Assembly (NCBI GenBank): GCA_902826615.1 | Contig: CADEFN010000002.1 | Location: forward strand, 551,244-615,243 | DNA length: 64,000 nt | Source of the DNA: an uncultured Gemmatimonadota bacterium | Lineage (GTDB): Bacteria > Gemmatimonadota > Gemmatimonadetes > Gemmatimonadales > Gemmatimonadaceae | Direction of reading: 5' to 3' | Shown: piece after piece, positions 48,735 to 57,359 of the stretch | Layout of the letters: the number at the start of each line of letters is the position of its first letter | How positions within the stretch are numbered: the stretch's first letter is position 1 | Notes under the pieces: model-generated | The model's database searches: none | What the model was told of the DNA's origin: nothing | Seen by the model: only the letters and a program-made list of their open reading frames with translations | Made by a program: the position numbers and the translations under genes

Positions 48735-49809
48735 TCGCGCCCCTGCAGTGTCGCCCCCGGGAATACCGCGCTGGCTTCAGCCCCTGCTCCCGCCTCTCAC
48801 TGCGCTGCTGATCGCCGCCGTCGTTGGCGACCTGCTGATTCTCACCTTCGGGCAGTCACCGCGCGAAGTCTTCCGGCTCCTCATCGAGGGGACGTGGGGC
48901 AACGCCTATGGGCTGGGGCAGGTGCTGTACAAGGCCACGACACTCATCTGCACCGGGCTGGCCGTTGCGTTAGGCATCCGGGCGGGGATGTTCAACATCG
49001 GGGCTGAGGGACAGCTGGCGCTCGGTGGTTTTGCCGCCGCCGCCATTGGCCTTCTCCTGCCAGCCGGCACACCGGCACTGGTCGCCATCCCGGTGTGCGT
49101 CGCTGCCGCGTGCGCAGGTGGGAGCGCGGGCGCGGCGGTGCCCGGAGTGCTCAAGGCACGCTTCGGCGCCAGCGAAGTCATCGTGACCATCATGATGAAC
49201 TTCATCATCGCGGCGCTGCTCAACTGGGCCGTGGCCACCCAGCTCAATGTGGCCGAGTCACTGCACACACCGGAAATTCACGCGGGAGCGGTGCCACGTC
49301 TGGCCGCAGTCTCCGCCCTCTTCAGCGGTTCGGCCGCCAACTTCACCATCCTCTTCGCGCTCGGCGCGGCCGTGTTCACGGGGTGGTGGCTGTTCCGCAC
49401 ACGCGCGGGCTACGAACTGCGCGCGGCCGGGCTGCAACCCGACGCGGCCGAGTATGGCGGCATCAGGGTGGGGAGTGTGTGGTTGCGGACGATGTTGCTG
49501 TCGGGCGCTCTCGCCGGTTTGGGAGGGGTCAACTACGTCCTTGGCTACAAGCAGTACTACGAGGAAGGATTTGCGGCCGGCGCCGGGTACCTCGGCATCG
49601 CCGTGGCCCTGGTCGGACGCAACCACCCCGCCGGCGTGGTGATCTCGGCGCTCCTCTTTGCGACGTTGTCGCAGGGGGCCCTGGCAGTGAATGCCCTGGT
49701 GCCCAAGCAGATGGTGGACGTGCTCACCGCCATTGTGATTATTGCCGTTGCGACGGCGGTGCCCGAAGTGGAGCGGTTGCTGCGTGCCGTGCGGGGTAAA
49801 ACCGCATGA
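48724..49809 (+). CDS. Nucleoside ABC importer permease 1
   Basis: This 361-residue membrane protein belongs to the branched-chain/nucleoside permease family, with about nine helices and motifs such as GIRAGMFNIGAEGQLALGGF and GLGGVNYVLGYKQYY. The GTG start overlaps the ATPase stop by 11 bases; its end overlaps the second permease by four bases. It pairs with the next permease to form the transmembrane channel. Confidence 0.9.
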   Translation: MATDRAPAVSPPGIPRWLQPLLPPLTALLIAAVVGDLLILTFGQSPREVFRLLIEGTWGNAYGLGQVLYKATTLICTGLAVALGIRAGMFNIGAEGQLALGGFAAAAIGLLLPAGTPALVAIPVCVAAACAGGSAGAAVPGVLKARFGASEVIVTIMMNFIIAALLNWAVATQLNVAESLHTPEIHAGAVPRLAAVSALFSGSAANFTILFALGAAVFTGWWLFRTRAGYELRAAGLQPDAAEYGGIRVGSVWLRTMLLSGALAGLGGVNYVLGYKQYYEEGFAAGAGYLGIAVALVGRNHPAGVVISALLFATLSQGALAVNALVPKQMVDVLTAIVIIAVATAVPEVERLLRAVRGKTA

Positions 49810-50708
49810 GCGTGATTGCCTTTCTCATCCAGACCCTCCGCATCGCGACCCCGTATCTCTTTGCGGCCTCGGGTGGAGTGCTCTCGGAGCGAAGCGGGAT
49901 TATCGCCCTGACCCTCGAGGGGTGGATGCTCACCGGCGCCTTTTGCGCCGCGTTAGGCAGCTTTTATTCGGGGTCGCCGTGGGTGGGATTGTTGTGCGGA
50001 GCGGGCGGCGGAGTGCTCGTCGCAGCGCTGCACGCCCTTGCCTCAATCCGGTACCGCGCCGACCAGGTGGTGGTCGGGATCGCCATCAATCTTCTGGCGG
50101 TGGGTGCCACGCGCTTTTTCCTGCGCCTGGCCTTCGACTCGTCATCCAACTCACCCCGCGTCCCTGGCTTCGACTGGTTCTCGGCAGAGGGTGGAGCATC
50201 GCAGCAATCGGCGTCGGTGTTTGTCTCGCTTGCCAACCCGCTGGTGGTGATTGGGCTGATCTCACTCCCACTGGTGTGGTGGATCCTCAATCGGACGCCC
50301 TTCGGCTTGCGGCTCCGGGCCGCTGGCGAAAAGCCCGAGGCGGTTGCTTCGGTAGGCGTGAGCGTGGCACGGGTGCGCTGGCTTGCGGTACTGCTGGCGG
50401 GTGTGTTTGCGGGGCTGGGGGGCACGTATCTCGCACTCGAGCAACATCAATTCACGGACAGCATGACCGCGGGGCGCGGCTTTATTGCGCTCGCGGCGGT
50501 AATCTTCGGTAACTGGGAGCCACGGCGGGTCGCGGTGGCCTGCCTGCTCTTCGCGGCGGCGGAAACGTTCCAGATCCGGCTGCAGGGTTTGCAGCTGATC
50601 CCTTCGCAATTTGTTGAAATGATTCCATATCTCCTGACCATCGTGGCCGTTGCGGGCATCGTTGGGCGCACGCGGCAGCCATCGGCGTTAGGCCGAGTGG
50701 CGGACTGA
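49806..50708 (+). CDS. Nucleoside ABC importer permease 2
   Basis: This second permease (300 residues) has the family features LSERSGIIALTLEGWMLTGAFCAALGSF, ADQVVVGIAINLLA and LLAGVFAGLGGTYLAL. It starts by four-base overlap with permease 1. An MFS transporter follows after only three bases, so it may be transcribed with the importer. Confidence 0.9.
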   Translation: MSVIAFLIQTLRIATPYLFAASGGVLSERSGIIALTLEGWMLTGAFCAALGSFYSGSPWVGLLCGAGGGVLVAALHALASIRYRADQVVVGIAINLLAVGATRFFLRLAFDSSSNSPRVPGFDWFSAEGGASQQSASVFVSLANPLVVIGLISLPLVWWILNRTPFGLRLRAAGEKPEAVASVGVSVARVRWLAVLLAGVFAGLGGTYLALEQHQFTDSMTAGRGFIALAAVIFGNWEPRRVAVACLLFAAAETFQIRLQGLQLIPSQFVEMIPYLLTIVAVAGIVGRTRQPSALGRVAD

Positions 50709-50711
50709 TCG

Positions 50712-52079
50712 ATGCAGTCTTTCGGTATTTCGGAGTCGTTCCAGTCGCCGTGGGTCATTGCTTTCCTGACGATTGTCGGGGCCGCGCTCCTGTTCGTTCT
50801 CTTCCAGGAAGTCCGGAAGATCCCGGCCAAGCTGTTCACCCTGATGGCCACGGCGTTCCTCGACATGGCAGGGGTGCTGATGATCATCCCGCTGCTTCCC
50901 TTCTACGTGAAGCAATTCGGGGGCGGGGGCGTCACGTTCCTCGGGATGCACCTCGGGATCGGCCTGATCTCGGGGATTATCGTCGCGGCGTTTACCATCG
51001 CGCAGCTGGCCAGCGCACCGATGTGGGGCAGGTTCTCTGACCGCCATGGACGACGGCCCGCACTGCTCATCGCGCTTGGCGCATCGGCGGTGTCGTATCT
51101 GATTTTCGGCTTCGCCAACTCGCTCGTCCTGCTCTTCATTTCGCGCATTGTGCAGGGAGCGGGTGGTGGCACCGTTGGGGTGATCCAGGCGTACGTGGCG
51201 GACTCCACCGAACCCGCTGATCGTGCGCGTGCGTTAGGGTGGCTCTCGGCGGCGACCAATCTTGGCGTCGCGCTTGGGCCCGTGCTGGGTTCGTTCGCCG
51301 TGGCCCTGGGCACGCGGGACTTGATGCCCGGAGCGTCGGAGGTGAAGATGGGCCATGCCGCGCCGGGGATCGTGGCCGCGTTGCTCTGCCTGACGACGAT
51401 GGGCTTTGCCTGGAAATACCTCCGCGAGTCACGCGAGCATCATCCATCGGCGGCCAAACGACCGTCGTCTCGTCAGGCCGCTTGGCGGGTCATTGCGCAC
51501 TCGGGTGAGCCGGCCTCACGTCTCATCTGGATTTACGCGATCGCGATCGGCGCCTTCCAGGGCGTGAACACCGTACTGGCACTCTTTCTCAATGCCCGAT
51601 ACCAGGTGACGGAGCAGACGATCGGCTTCTTCTTCATGTTCATCGGTGCGATGTCGGTGTTCACCAGGGTGCTGCTGCTCGGGCGCGCAGTCGACAAACT
51701 TGGCGAAGCCAAGCTCTCGCGCATCGGGATTGTGCTGCTGACGCTGGGGCTCCTCGGGATGCCGCTGTCATGGAACCTCGGGTCGCTCACTCTGGCGGTC
51801 GCGCTGCTGCCCCTGGGGACCGCCTTCACCTTTCCCTGTGTCACGGCCCTGCTCTCGCGTGTGATTCCCAACAACGAGCGCGGACTCTACATGGGCCTCC
51901 AGCAAACGTTCGGGGGCGGCTCCCGTATTGTGGCACCGCTCTTCTTCGGCTGGGCGTTCGACAACATTGGGACGTCGGCGCCGTATTTCTTCTCCGCCGC
52001 CTTTGTGGCGGCGACACTGCTACTGGGCCTTGGTATGGACCAGTACGGAAAACACGAGACCAAGCCACAACCAGCCTAG
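50712..52079 (+). CDS. MFS transporter
   Basis: The 455-residue protein has about 12 membrane segments in two halves. The loop-2 signature GRFSDRHGRRP is intact (typical of drug or metabolite exporters), and another FFFMFIGAMSVFTRVLLLGRAVDKLGEAK segment follows in the second half. It has an unusual extra N-terminal helix before the first standard one. Substrate unknown; linkage to the nucleoside importer suggests a related cargo, but that is inference. Confidence 0.87.
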   Translation: MQSFGISESFQSPWVIAFLTIVGAALLFVLFQEVRKIPAKLFTLMATAFLDMAGVLMIIPLLPFYVKQFGGGGVTFLGMHLGIGLISGIIVAAFTIAQLASAPMWGRFSDRHGRRPALLIALGASAVSYLIFGFANSLVLLFISRIVQGAGGGTVGVIQAYVADSTEPADRARALGWLSAATNLGVALGPVLGSFAVALGTRDLMPGASEVKMGHAAPGIVAALLCLTTMGFAWKYLRESREHHPSAAKRPSSRQAAWRVIAHSGEPASRLIWIYAIAIGAFQGVNTVLALFLNARYQVTEQTIGFFFMFIGAMSVFTRVLLLGRAVDKLGEAKLSRIGIVLLTLGLLGMPLSWNLGSLTLAVALLPLGTAFTFPCVTALLSRVIPNNERGLYMGLQQTFGGGSRIVAPLFFGWAFDNIGTSAPYFFSAAFVAATLLLGLGMDQYGKHETKPQPA

Positions 52080-52155
52080 TCCCTCGCAGCAGGCGGCCGG
52101 TTTCGAACGCAACACGAGTCGACGCAAGCGATTGCACCCTTCCGGAGAGACCCGC

Positions 52156-53199
52156 ATGAGAGTCGTGGCGTGTATCACCCTGCTGACGGCCACTGCCCTG
52201 CGCGCGCAGGAGCCGGTGAACTGGAACCGCGAAGACCTCCTCTTCAACACCTTTTCCATTGCCGCCATCGATCCGCGCACCGGCGAGGTCGGGGTGGCGG
52301 TCACCACCCGTGTGGCCTGTGTGGGCAATGGCGTTCCGTGGGTCAGGGCGGGTGTTGGCGCTGTCGCGACTCAAAGCAGCACCCGCACGCAGTACGGGGA
52401 CGAACTCCTTTCGGCCATCGCCGGCGGTGAATCGCCCGAAGCAGCGCTCAAGCGCTACATGGCCGCAGATTCCGGCGTGCAGTCCCGGCAGATTGGTGTG
52501 ATTGCCCTCAATGGCAAGAGTGCCCAGCACACCGGGTCGGCGGCGCAGCCCTGGGCGGGACACCGCGCGGGGACAAACTACGTCACGCAGGGCAATCTGC
52601 TGACGGGGCGGGAAGTGGTCGACGCGGTGGCGGCAACATTCGAGTCCACCGAGGGGCAGCCGCGACATCTTGCCGACCGACTCATCGAGGCCCTCGCCGC
52701 GGGACACGCCAAGGGTGGCGATGCGCGCAAGGGACGAGCGCAGTCGGCAGCCGTGGTGGTGGCCGACAACCGGCCCGGCCGCTCGCGACGCAGCGATGGG
52801 ATCACCGTGAACATCAATGTCTGCGAACACGCCGAACCCGTTGGGGAAATGCGGCGTATCTACGACAACATCTCGCAAACGTTAGGCTTCCGCACCCTGC
52901 AGGCCTTCAGTGGCAACGATATCTGGCAGCTCAAGGTGATGCTCCACGCCCTCGGCCGTTACCGCAGTGGCGAAGCAGAGCTGGTGCGCGGCGCCGACGC
53001 CCTCGTCTACACAGCCGACGCCATCGCCGCGGTCGACGCCTTCCGTGTCGATGCCGGAATGGCCGGACCGAACGCCGGCGTGCCAGGCGGACTCGTGGAT
53101 TCGGAGACGGTCGAGCGGTTGTGGAGCGCGCTGGAACGCGCGGGCAAGGCACGCGCCGTCAGGGAGAAACTCCTCGAGACGGTGTCGGTGCGCCGCTGA
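52156..53199 (+). CDS. Secreted DUF1028 protein
   Basis: The 347-residue protein has a short signal peptide (MRVVACITLLTATALRAQ) then the DUF1028 domain, recognisable by FNTFSIAAIDPRTGEVGVAVTTRVACVGNGVPWVRAGVGAVATQS and by GNLLTGREVVDAV. The family is Ntn-hydrolase-like, but a catalytic function has not been firmly shown. A C-terminal helical region follows (about 235-347). A GGAGA site precedes the ATG. Confidence 0.85.
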   Translation: MRVVACITLLTATALRAQEPVNWNREDLLFNTFSIAAIDPRTGEVGVAVTTRVACVGNGVPWVRAGVGAVATQSSTRTQYGDELLSAIAGGESPEAALKRYMAADSGVQSRQIGVIALNGKSAQHTGSAAQPWAGHRAGTNYVTQGNLLTGREVVDAVAATFESTEGQPRHLADRLIEALAAGHAKGGDARKGRAQSAAVVVADNRPGRSRRSDGITVNINVCEHAEPVGEMRRIYDNISQTLGFRTLQAFSGNDIWQLKVMLHALGRYRSGEAELVRGADALVYTADAIAAVDAFRVDAGMAGPNAGVPGGLVDSETVERLWSALERAGKARAVREKLLETVSVRR

Positions 53200-53299
53200 C
53201 CGGCCGCGTGGTTCCCCCGCGAGTCGGTGAACGCTTCCGAACTCGCGCCAGACTCTCGCAGCCGTAGATTCGAATACAACTCTCCAGGAGTGAAGCCGG

Positions 53300-55093
53300 G
53301 TGTTTCTCCGTAGTCCCAAGTCGCAGACCGACTATGACGTGATCGTGGTTGGCTCGGGTGCTGGTGGGGGTATGGCCGCCTACCAGCTCGCCGTGGCCGG
53401 ACTCAAGGTGCTCGTCCTCGAGGCGGGGCGGCACTATGACCCCATCACCGAGACGCCGATGTTCAACCTCCCGCGCCAGGCGCCGTTGCGGGGTGGGTGG
53501 ACGCCGGAAAAACCGTTTGGCTTTTACGACGCCACGGTCGACGGTGGCTGGCAGGTACCGGGCGAACCGTACACCACGGCCCCGGGCTCCGAGTTCATGT
53601 GGTGGCGTGCGCGCATGACCGGTGGGCGGACCAACCACTGGGGCCGCATCTCCCTCCGCATGGGCCCGTACGACTTCAAGCCGAAAACCCGCGACGGGCT
53701 TGGCGCCGACTGGCCCCTGACCTACGAAGATCTCGCTCCGTACTACGACAAAACGGAGATGCTCATCGGGGTGTATGGCGGAGACGATGACCTGGAGAAC
53801 ACACCGCGGTCGTCGCCCGGCGTGCTCATGCCGCCTCCCGCGCCGCGTGCCACCGAACTGCTGGCACGGAAAGCCTGCGGCCCGTTAGGCATTCCCGTGA
53901 TCCCGGCGCACCTGGCTATCATGAGCCGGCGGCAGGATCATCTCACGCTGCCGCGCAAAATTCACCCGAACAACCGGCTCGCCCAGCGCGTGCTCGCCGA
54001 ATCGATGCGGCAGCGACAGGCCTGCTTCTGGGCCACGGAATGCGGCCGCGGCTGCTCGATTCGCGCCAACTTCCAGAGCACCACCGTGCTTCTGCCCCCG
54101 GCACTCGCCACGGGCAACTGCGACATCGTCTCGGACGCCATGGTGCGCGAGGTGACGGTCGATCGCAGCGGCAAGGCAACGGGTGTGCACTACATCGACA
54201 AACGCACCCGCTCCGATCAATACGCGCGCGCACGTGTGGTCGTGCTGGCGGCCAGCGCGGGCGAGACGGCGCGCATCCTGCTCAACTCCAAAAGCGCACA
54301 GTTTCCCCAGGGCCTGTCCAACAGTTCCGGCCTCGTGGGGAAGTATCTCATGGACACGGTTGGTGCCGGCATCGGTGGGCAGATTCCCGCTCTCGAGAAC
54401 CTGCCGCCGCACAATCAGGATGGATCGAGCGGGCTCCATCTCTACATGCCCTGGTGGCTCTACAAGGAGCAGATCGGCGGCCAGCTCGGATTTGCTCGCG
54501 GATACCACATCGAGTTTGGGGGCGGGCGAAGCATGCCGGGCCAGGGTGCCTTTGGTGGCATGGAGGAGTACACCGGCGGTGCCTACGGCCGGAAGTTCAA
54601 GGAGGAGTGCCGGCGCTACTACGGCTCCTTCATGTGGTTCGACGGCCGCGGCGAGATGATCCCCAATGAAGACAGCTACTGTGAAATCGATCCCACGGTG
54701 GTCGACCAGTGGGGTATTCCTGTGCTGCGCTTCCACTGGAAGTGGTCGGAGCACGAGACAAAGCAGGCCGCGCACATGGTCAAAACCTTCGCCCAGATCA
54801 TCGAGTCGATGGGTGGCAAGGTTGGTGGAAAGGTGGAGACCGATGGCTCGAAGGTGATTGCGCGTGGCGGACAGATCATCCACGAAGTTGGCACGTGCCG
54901 CATGGGTGAAGATCCAAAGACGTCGGTACTCAATGCACATTGCCAGTCGTGGGATGTGAAGAACCTCTTCGTGACCGACGGCGCACCCTTCGTCTCCAAC
55001 GCCGACAAGAACCCCACGCTGTCGATTCTTGCGCTGGCGTGGCGCACCACCGACCACATCCTGGATCAGCTCGAAAAGAGGAACATCGGATGA
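53300..55093 (+). CDS. GMC oxidoreductase (FAD-dependent dehydrogenase)
   Basis: The 597-residue protein has the FAD-binding GSGAGGGMAAYQLA with a following acidic LEAGRHY, the GMC signature GGRTNHWGR and a conserved His region (GTCRMGEDPKTSVLNAHCQSW). GMC enzymes oxidise alcohols or sugars. The next gene encodes a subunit 3 family protein, so the pair resembles gluconate 2-dehydrogenase-type complexes. The GTG start is preceded by AGGAG. It overlaps the small-subunit gene by four bases. Confidence 0.9.
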   Translation: MFLRSPKSQTDYDVIVVGSGAGGGMAAYQLAVAGLKVLVLEAGRHYDPITETPMFNLPRQAPLRGGWTPEKPFGFYDATVDGGWQVPGEPYTTAPGSEFMWWRARMTGGRTNHWGRISLRMGPYDFKPKTRDGLGADWPLTYEDLAPYYDKTEMLIGVYGGDDDLENTPRSSPGVLMPPPAPRATELLARKACGPLGIPVIPAHLAIMSRRQDHLTLPRKIHPNNRLAQRVLAESMRQRQACFWATECGRGCSIRANFQSTTVLLPPALATGNCDIVSDAMVREVTVDRSGKATGVHYIDKRTRSDQYARARVVVLAASAGETARILLNSKSAQFPQGLSNSSGLVGKYLMDTVGAGIGGQIPALENLPPHNQDGSSGLHLYMPWWLYKEQIGGQLGFARGYHIEFGGGRSMPGQGAFGGMEEYTGGAYGRKFKEECRRYYGSFMWFDGRGEMIPNEDSYCEIDPTVVDQWGIPVLRFHWKWSEHETKQAAHMVKTFAQIIESMGGKVGGKVETDGSKVIARGGQIIHEVGTCRMGEDPKTSVLNAHCQSWDVKNLFVTDGAPFVSNADKNPTLSILALAWRTTDHILDQLEKRNIG

Positions 55094-55782
55094 GCGACCA
55101 CGAATCAGACGGCAACAACTCGGCGGCGGGGATGGATCGGCGTGCGGCCATCAAGACCCTCGCGAGTACGGCGATTGCGCTGCCTGTGATTCAGGCGCCA
55201 CTCGCACCAGCTGCTCCAGGCACACCTGAGCCATCGGCGCCCACGGAAGAAGCGGCGCCCGCTACCGGGCCACGTGGCACGGCATGGGACCCGGACCTGG
55301 TGCGCCCCAAGGTGCGCTGGACGAACAAACTGACCGCAGCTGAACTGAGCACGTTGACGGTGCTGTGCGACATGATCATCCCGGCGGACAGCAAGTCGCC
55401 GAGTGCGTCGGCGGTCGGCGTGCCGGCGTACATCAATGAAGTGGTCAGCGCACCGTACGACTGGGCGGAGCGCGATCTGGTGCAGCTGCGTGGTGGGCTG
55501 GCCTGGCTCAACACCGAAAGCCGACGCCGCTTCGAGCGGACATTCACCCGGCTCACCATCGCGCAACGCACCGCCATCTGCGATGACATCTGCTACCAGC
55601 CCAAAGCCAGGGACGAGTTCAAGGGCGCGGCGAAATTTTTTGACCGCGTGCGTGACCTGACCGCCGAAGGGTTCTACACCACCGATGCCGGCATGAAGGA
55701 CATCGGGTACGTCGGCAATGTGGCACTCCCGAAGTTCGAAGGCCCACCCCCTGCCGTGCTCAAGCACCTCGGCCTCGCCTGA
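55090..55782 (+). CDS. Gluconate 2-dehydrogenase subunit 3 family protein
   Basis: The 230-residue partner has a Tat-like N-terminus (MDRRAAIKTLASTAIALPVIQAP), then the subunit 3 fold (LTAAELSTLTVLCDMIIPAD, GVPAYINEV, GLAWLNTESRRRFE). Such subunits accompany GMC dehydrogenases and help export and anchor them. ATG overlaps the GMC stop as ATGA. Confidence 0.88.
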   Translation: MSDHESDGNNSAAGMDRRAAIKTLASTAIALPVIQAPLAPAAPGTPEPSAPTEEAAPATGPRGTAWDPDLVRPKVRWTNKLTAAELSTLTVLCDMIIPADSKSPSASAVGVPAYINEVVSAPYDWAERDLVQLRGGLAWLNTESRRRFERTFTRLTIAQRTAICDDICYQPKARDEFKGAAKFFDRVRDLTAEGFYTTDAGMKDIGYVGNVALPKFEGPPPAVLKHLGLA

Positions 55783-55783
55783 C

Positions 55784-57244
55784 ATGCGTTTCCTCATCCC
55801 TGCCCTTCTGCTGGCCGCGAGCGCCGGTGCCCAGAACACCACGATCCAGGTGGCCGAATACGCCGCGCGACGCGATTCGGTCGCGGCACGCACCGGCGAT
55901 GCCATCATCCTCGCCTTTGGCCGGCGCGAACCGGTCAACCACTGGCCTCCCTTCTATCAGAACCCGCACTTCCGCTATCTCACCGGCTTTCTCGAGTCGA
56001 ATGCCGCACTGATCATGGTCAAGCGCGGCACGTCACTCACCTCGACGCTCTTTGTCGAGAAACCCGACGCCCGCTCCGCACTCTATCTCGGCGATCGCAA
56101 GACGCCGGCACAGGTGGCGCAGGAACTTGGCATGCAGGCCCGCTTTACCAGCGAACTGCAGCAGGTGGCCGACTCGCTCGTCAAGACAGGACTCCCCTTC
56201 TACGTCGTCCCCGACGCGCAGAGCAATGAGTTCATCGGGCGCGACTCGTTGTCGTACCAGTCCTCGTTCATCGTCGGGTTCCGGCAGCGCAACCCGAAGG
56301 CCAAGCTGGTGAATGCCACTCCCATCATGGATCAGCTGCGCGCCCGCAAGAGCGACGCCGAGCTGGCCATCATCACCAAGGCCGCCGAAGTGTCGGCACG
56401 CGCCCACGAACAGGTGATGCGCGTCATTCGCCCGGGGATGAAGGAAAGCGAGATCCAGGCGGTGATGGAGGCCGAGTACCGCAAACTTGGCGCAGATGGC
56501 CCCGGGTATTCGTCCATCGTCGGCACTGGGGGTAACTCCACCATTCTCCACTGGCCTGCCAGTTTCCGCGAGACGAAATCGGGCGAGGTCGTCCTCATGG
56601 ACGTTGCTGCCTACTTCGACGGCTACTCGGCGGACATCACACGAACCGTCCCCGTGGATGGGGCCTACACACCAGAAGCGCGGGACATCTACCAGATCGT
56701 GCTCGACGCCCAGAAGGCCGCCGAGCGGCAGATCAAGCCGGGTACGGGGCGCAGCACACCGTCGGATAGCGCCTACGTGGTTCTCAAGCAGGGCCTGGTG
56801 AAACTCGGACTCATCGAGTCACCCACCGCGACCTTTGATCCCCCGTTCGGTCTCTGCCCAGGCAACTGGGCCAACCCCGACGGCTCCTGCCCGCAGTGGT
56901 ATCTCTACATCTATCACGGCTTCATCCACGGCATTGGCCTCGACGTCCACGACCCATCGCAGTTTGGCAGTGTCCCGGGCAACCTCTTCGGCAATCAGGA
57001 CGCCTTTACCATCGAGCCTGGCATCTACGTGCGCGAACATGTCTTTCGCGATTTGCCAGACACGCCACGCAATCGTGCCCTGATTGCCAAGGCCAAGGAC
57101 GTCGTGGCCCGCTACAAGAACGTCGGCGTGCGCATCGAGGACGACTACATCCTGAAAGATGGGAAACTCATCCGCATCTCGGCGCTGGCCCCGCGCGAGA
57201 TCGCCGAAATCGAGGCGCTGCGGAAGAAGGCAGTGGTACAGTAG
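55784..57244 (+). CDS. Second secreted Xaa-Pro peptidase (M24)
   Basis: This 486-residue protein has a signal peptide (MRFLIPALLLAASAGAQ), an N-terminal creatinase-like half and a pita-bread catalytic half with ligands in MDVAAYFDGYSADITRTVP (Asp, Asp), FIHGIGLDVHD (His), FTIEPGIYVREHV (Glu) and VGVRIEDDYIL (Glu). A segment rich in Cys/Pro (LCPGNWANPDGSCPQW) is inserted before the His. It starts one base after the subunit 3 stop, so it may share that operon. It is distinct from the minus-strand M24 gene ending at 17022. Confidence 0.9.
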   Translation: MRFLIPALLLAASAGAQNTTIQVAEYAARRDSVAARTGDAIILAFGRREPVNHWPPFYQNPHFRYLTGFLESNAALIMVKRGTSLTSTLFVEKPDARSALYLGDRKTPAQVAQELGMQARFTSELQQVADSLVKTGLPFYVVPDAQSNEFIGRDSLSYQSSFIVGFRQRNPKAKLVNATPIMDQLRARKSDAELAIITKAAEVSARAHEQVMRVIRPGMKESEIQAVMEAEYRKLGADGPGYSSIVGTGGNSTILHWPASFRETKSGEVVLMDVAAYFDGYSADITRTVPVDGAYTPEARDIYQIVLDAQKAAERQIKPGTGRSTPSDSAYVVLKQGLVKLGLIESPTATFDPPFGLCPGNWANPDGSCPQWYLYIYHGFIHGIGLDVHDPSQFGSVPGNLFGNQDAFTIEPGIYVREHVFRDLPDTPRNRALIAKAKDVVARYKNVGVRIEDDYILKDGKLIRISALAPREIAEIEALRKKAVVQ

Positions 57245-57250
57245 GGGCAG

Positions 57251-57286
57251 AGGCACGGGAAGCACGGGAGGCACGGGAGGCACGGC
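57251..57286. repeat. Four 9-bp tandem repeats upstream of the serpin gene
   Basis: Units AGGCACGGG, AAGCACGGG, AGGCACGGG and AGGCACGGC lie head to tail between the M24 stop and the serpin leader hairpin. Confidence 0.8.
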
Positions 57287-57301
57287 ACGCTGGGCCGGAC
57301 A

Positions 57302-57355
57302 GGTCAGGGAGGGTACCCGTACCATGTGTCAGATCACGTGACACCCTCCCTGACC
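57302..57355 (+). promoter_or_regulatory. 13-bp perfect inverted repeat touching the serpin start
   Basis: GGTCAGGGAGGGT (57302-57314) is the exact reverse complement of ACCCTCCCTGACC (57343-57355), with a 28-nt spacer that itself contains GTGTCA/TGACAC. The right arm ends four bases before the serpin ATG. It could fold in the mRNA leader, act as a terminator for the upstream M24 gene, or bind a dimeric regulator. Confidence 0.7.
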
Positions 57356-57359
57356 GCTG

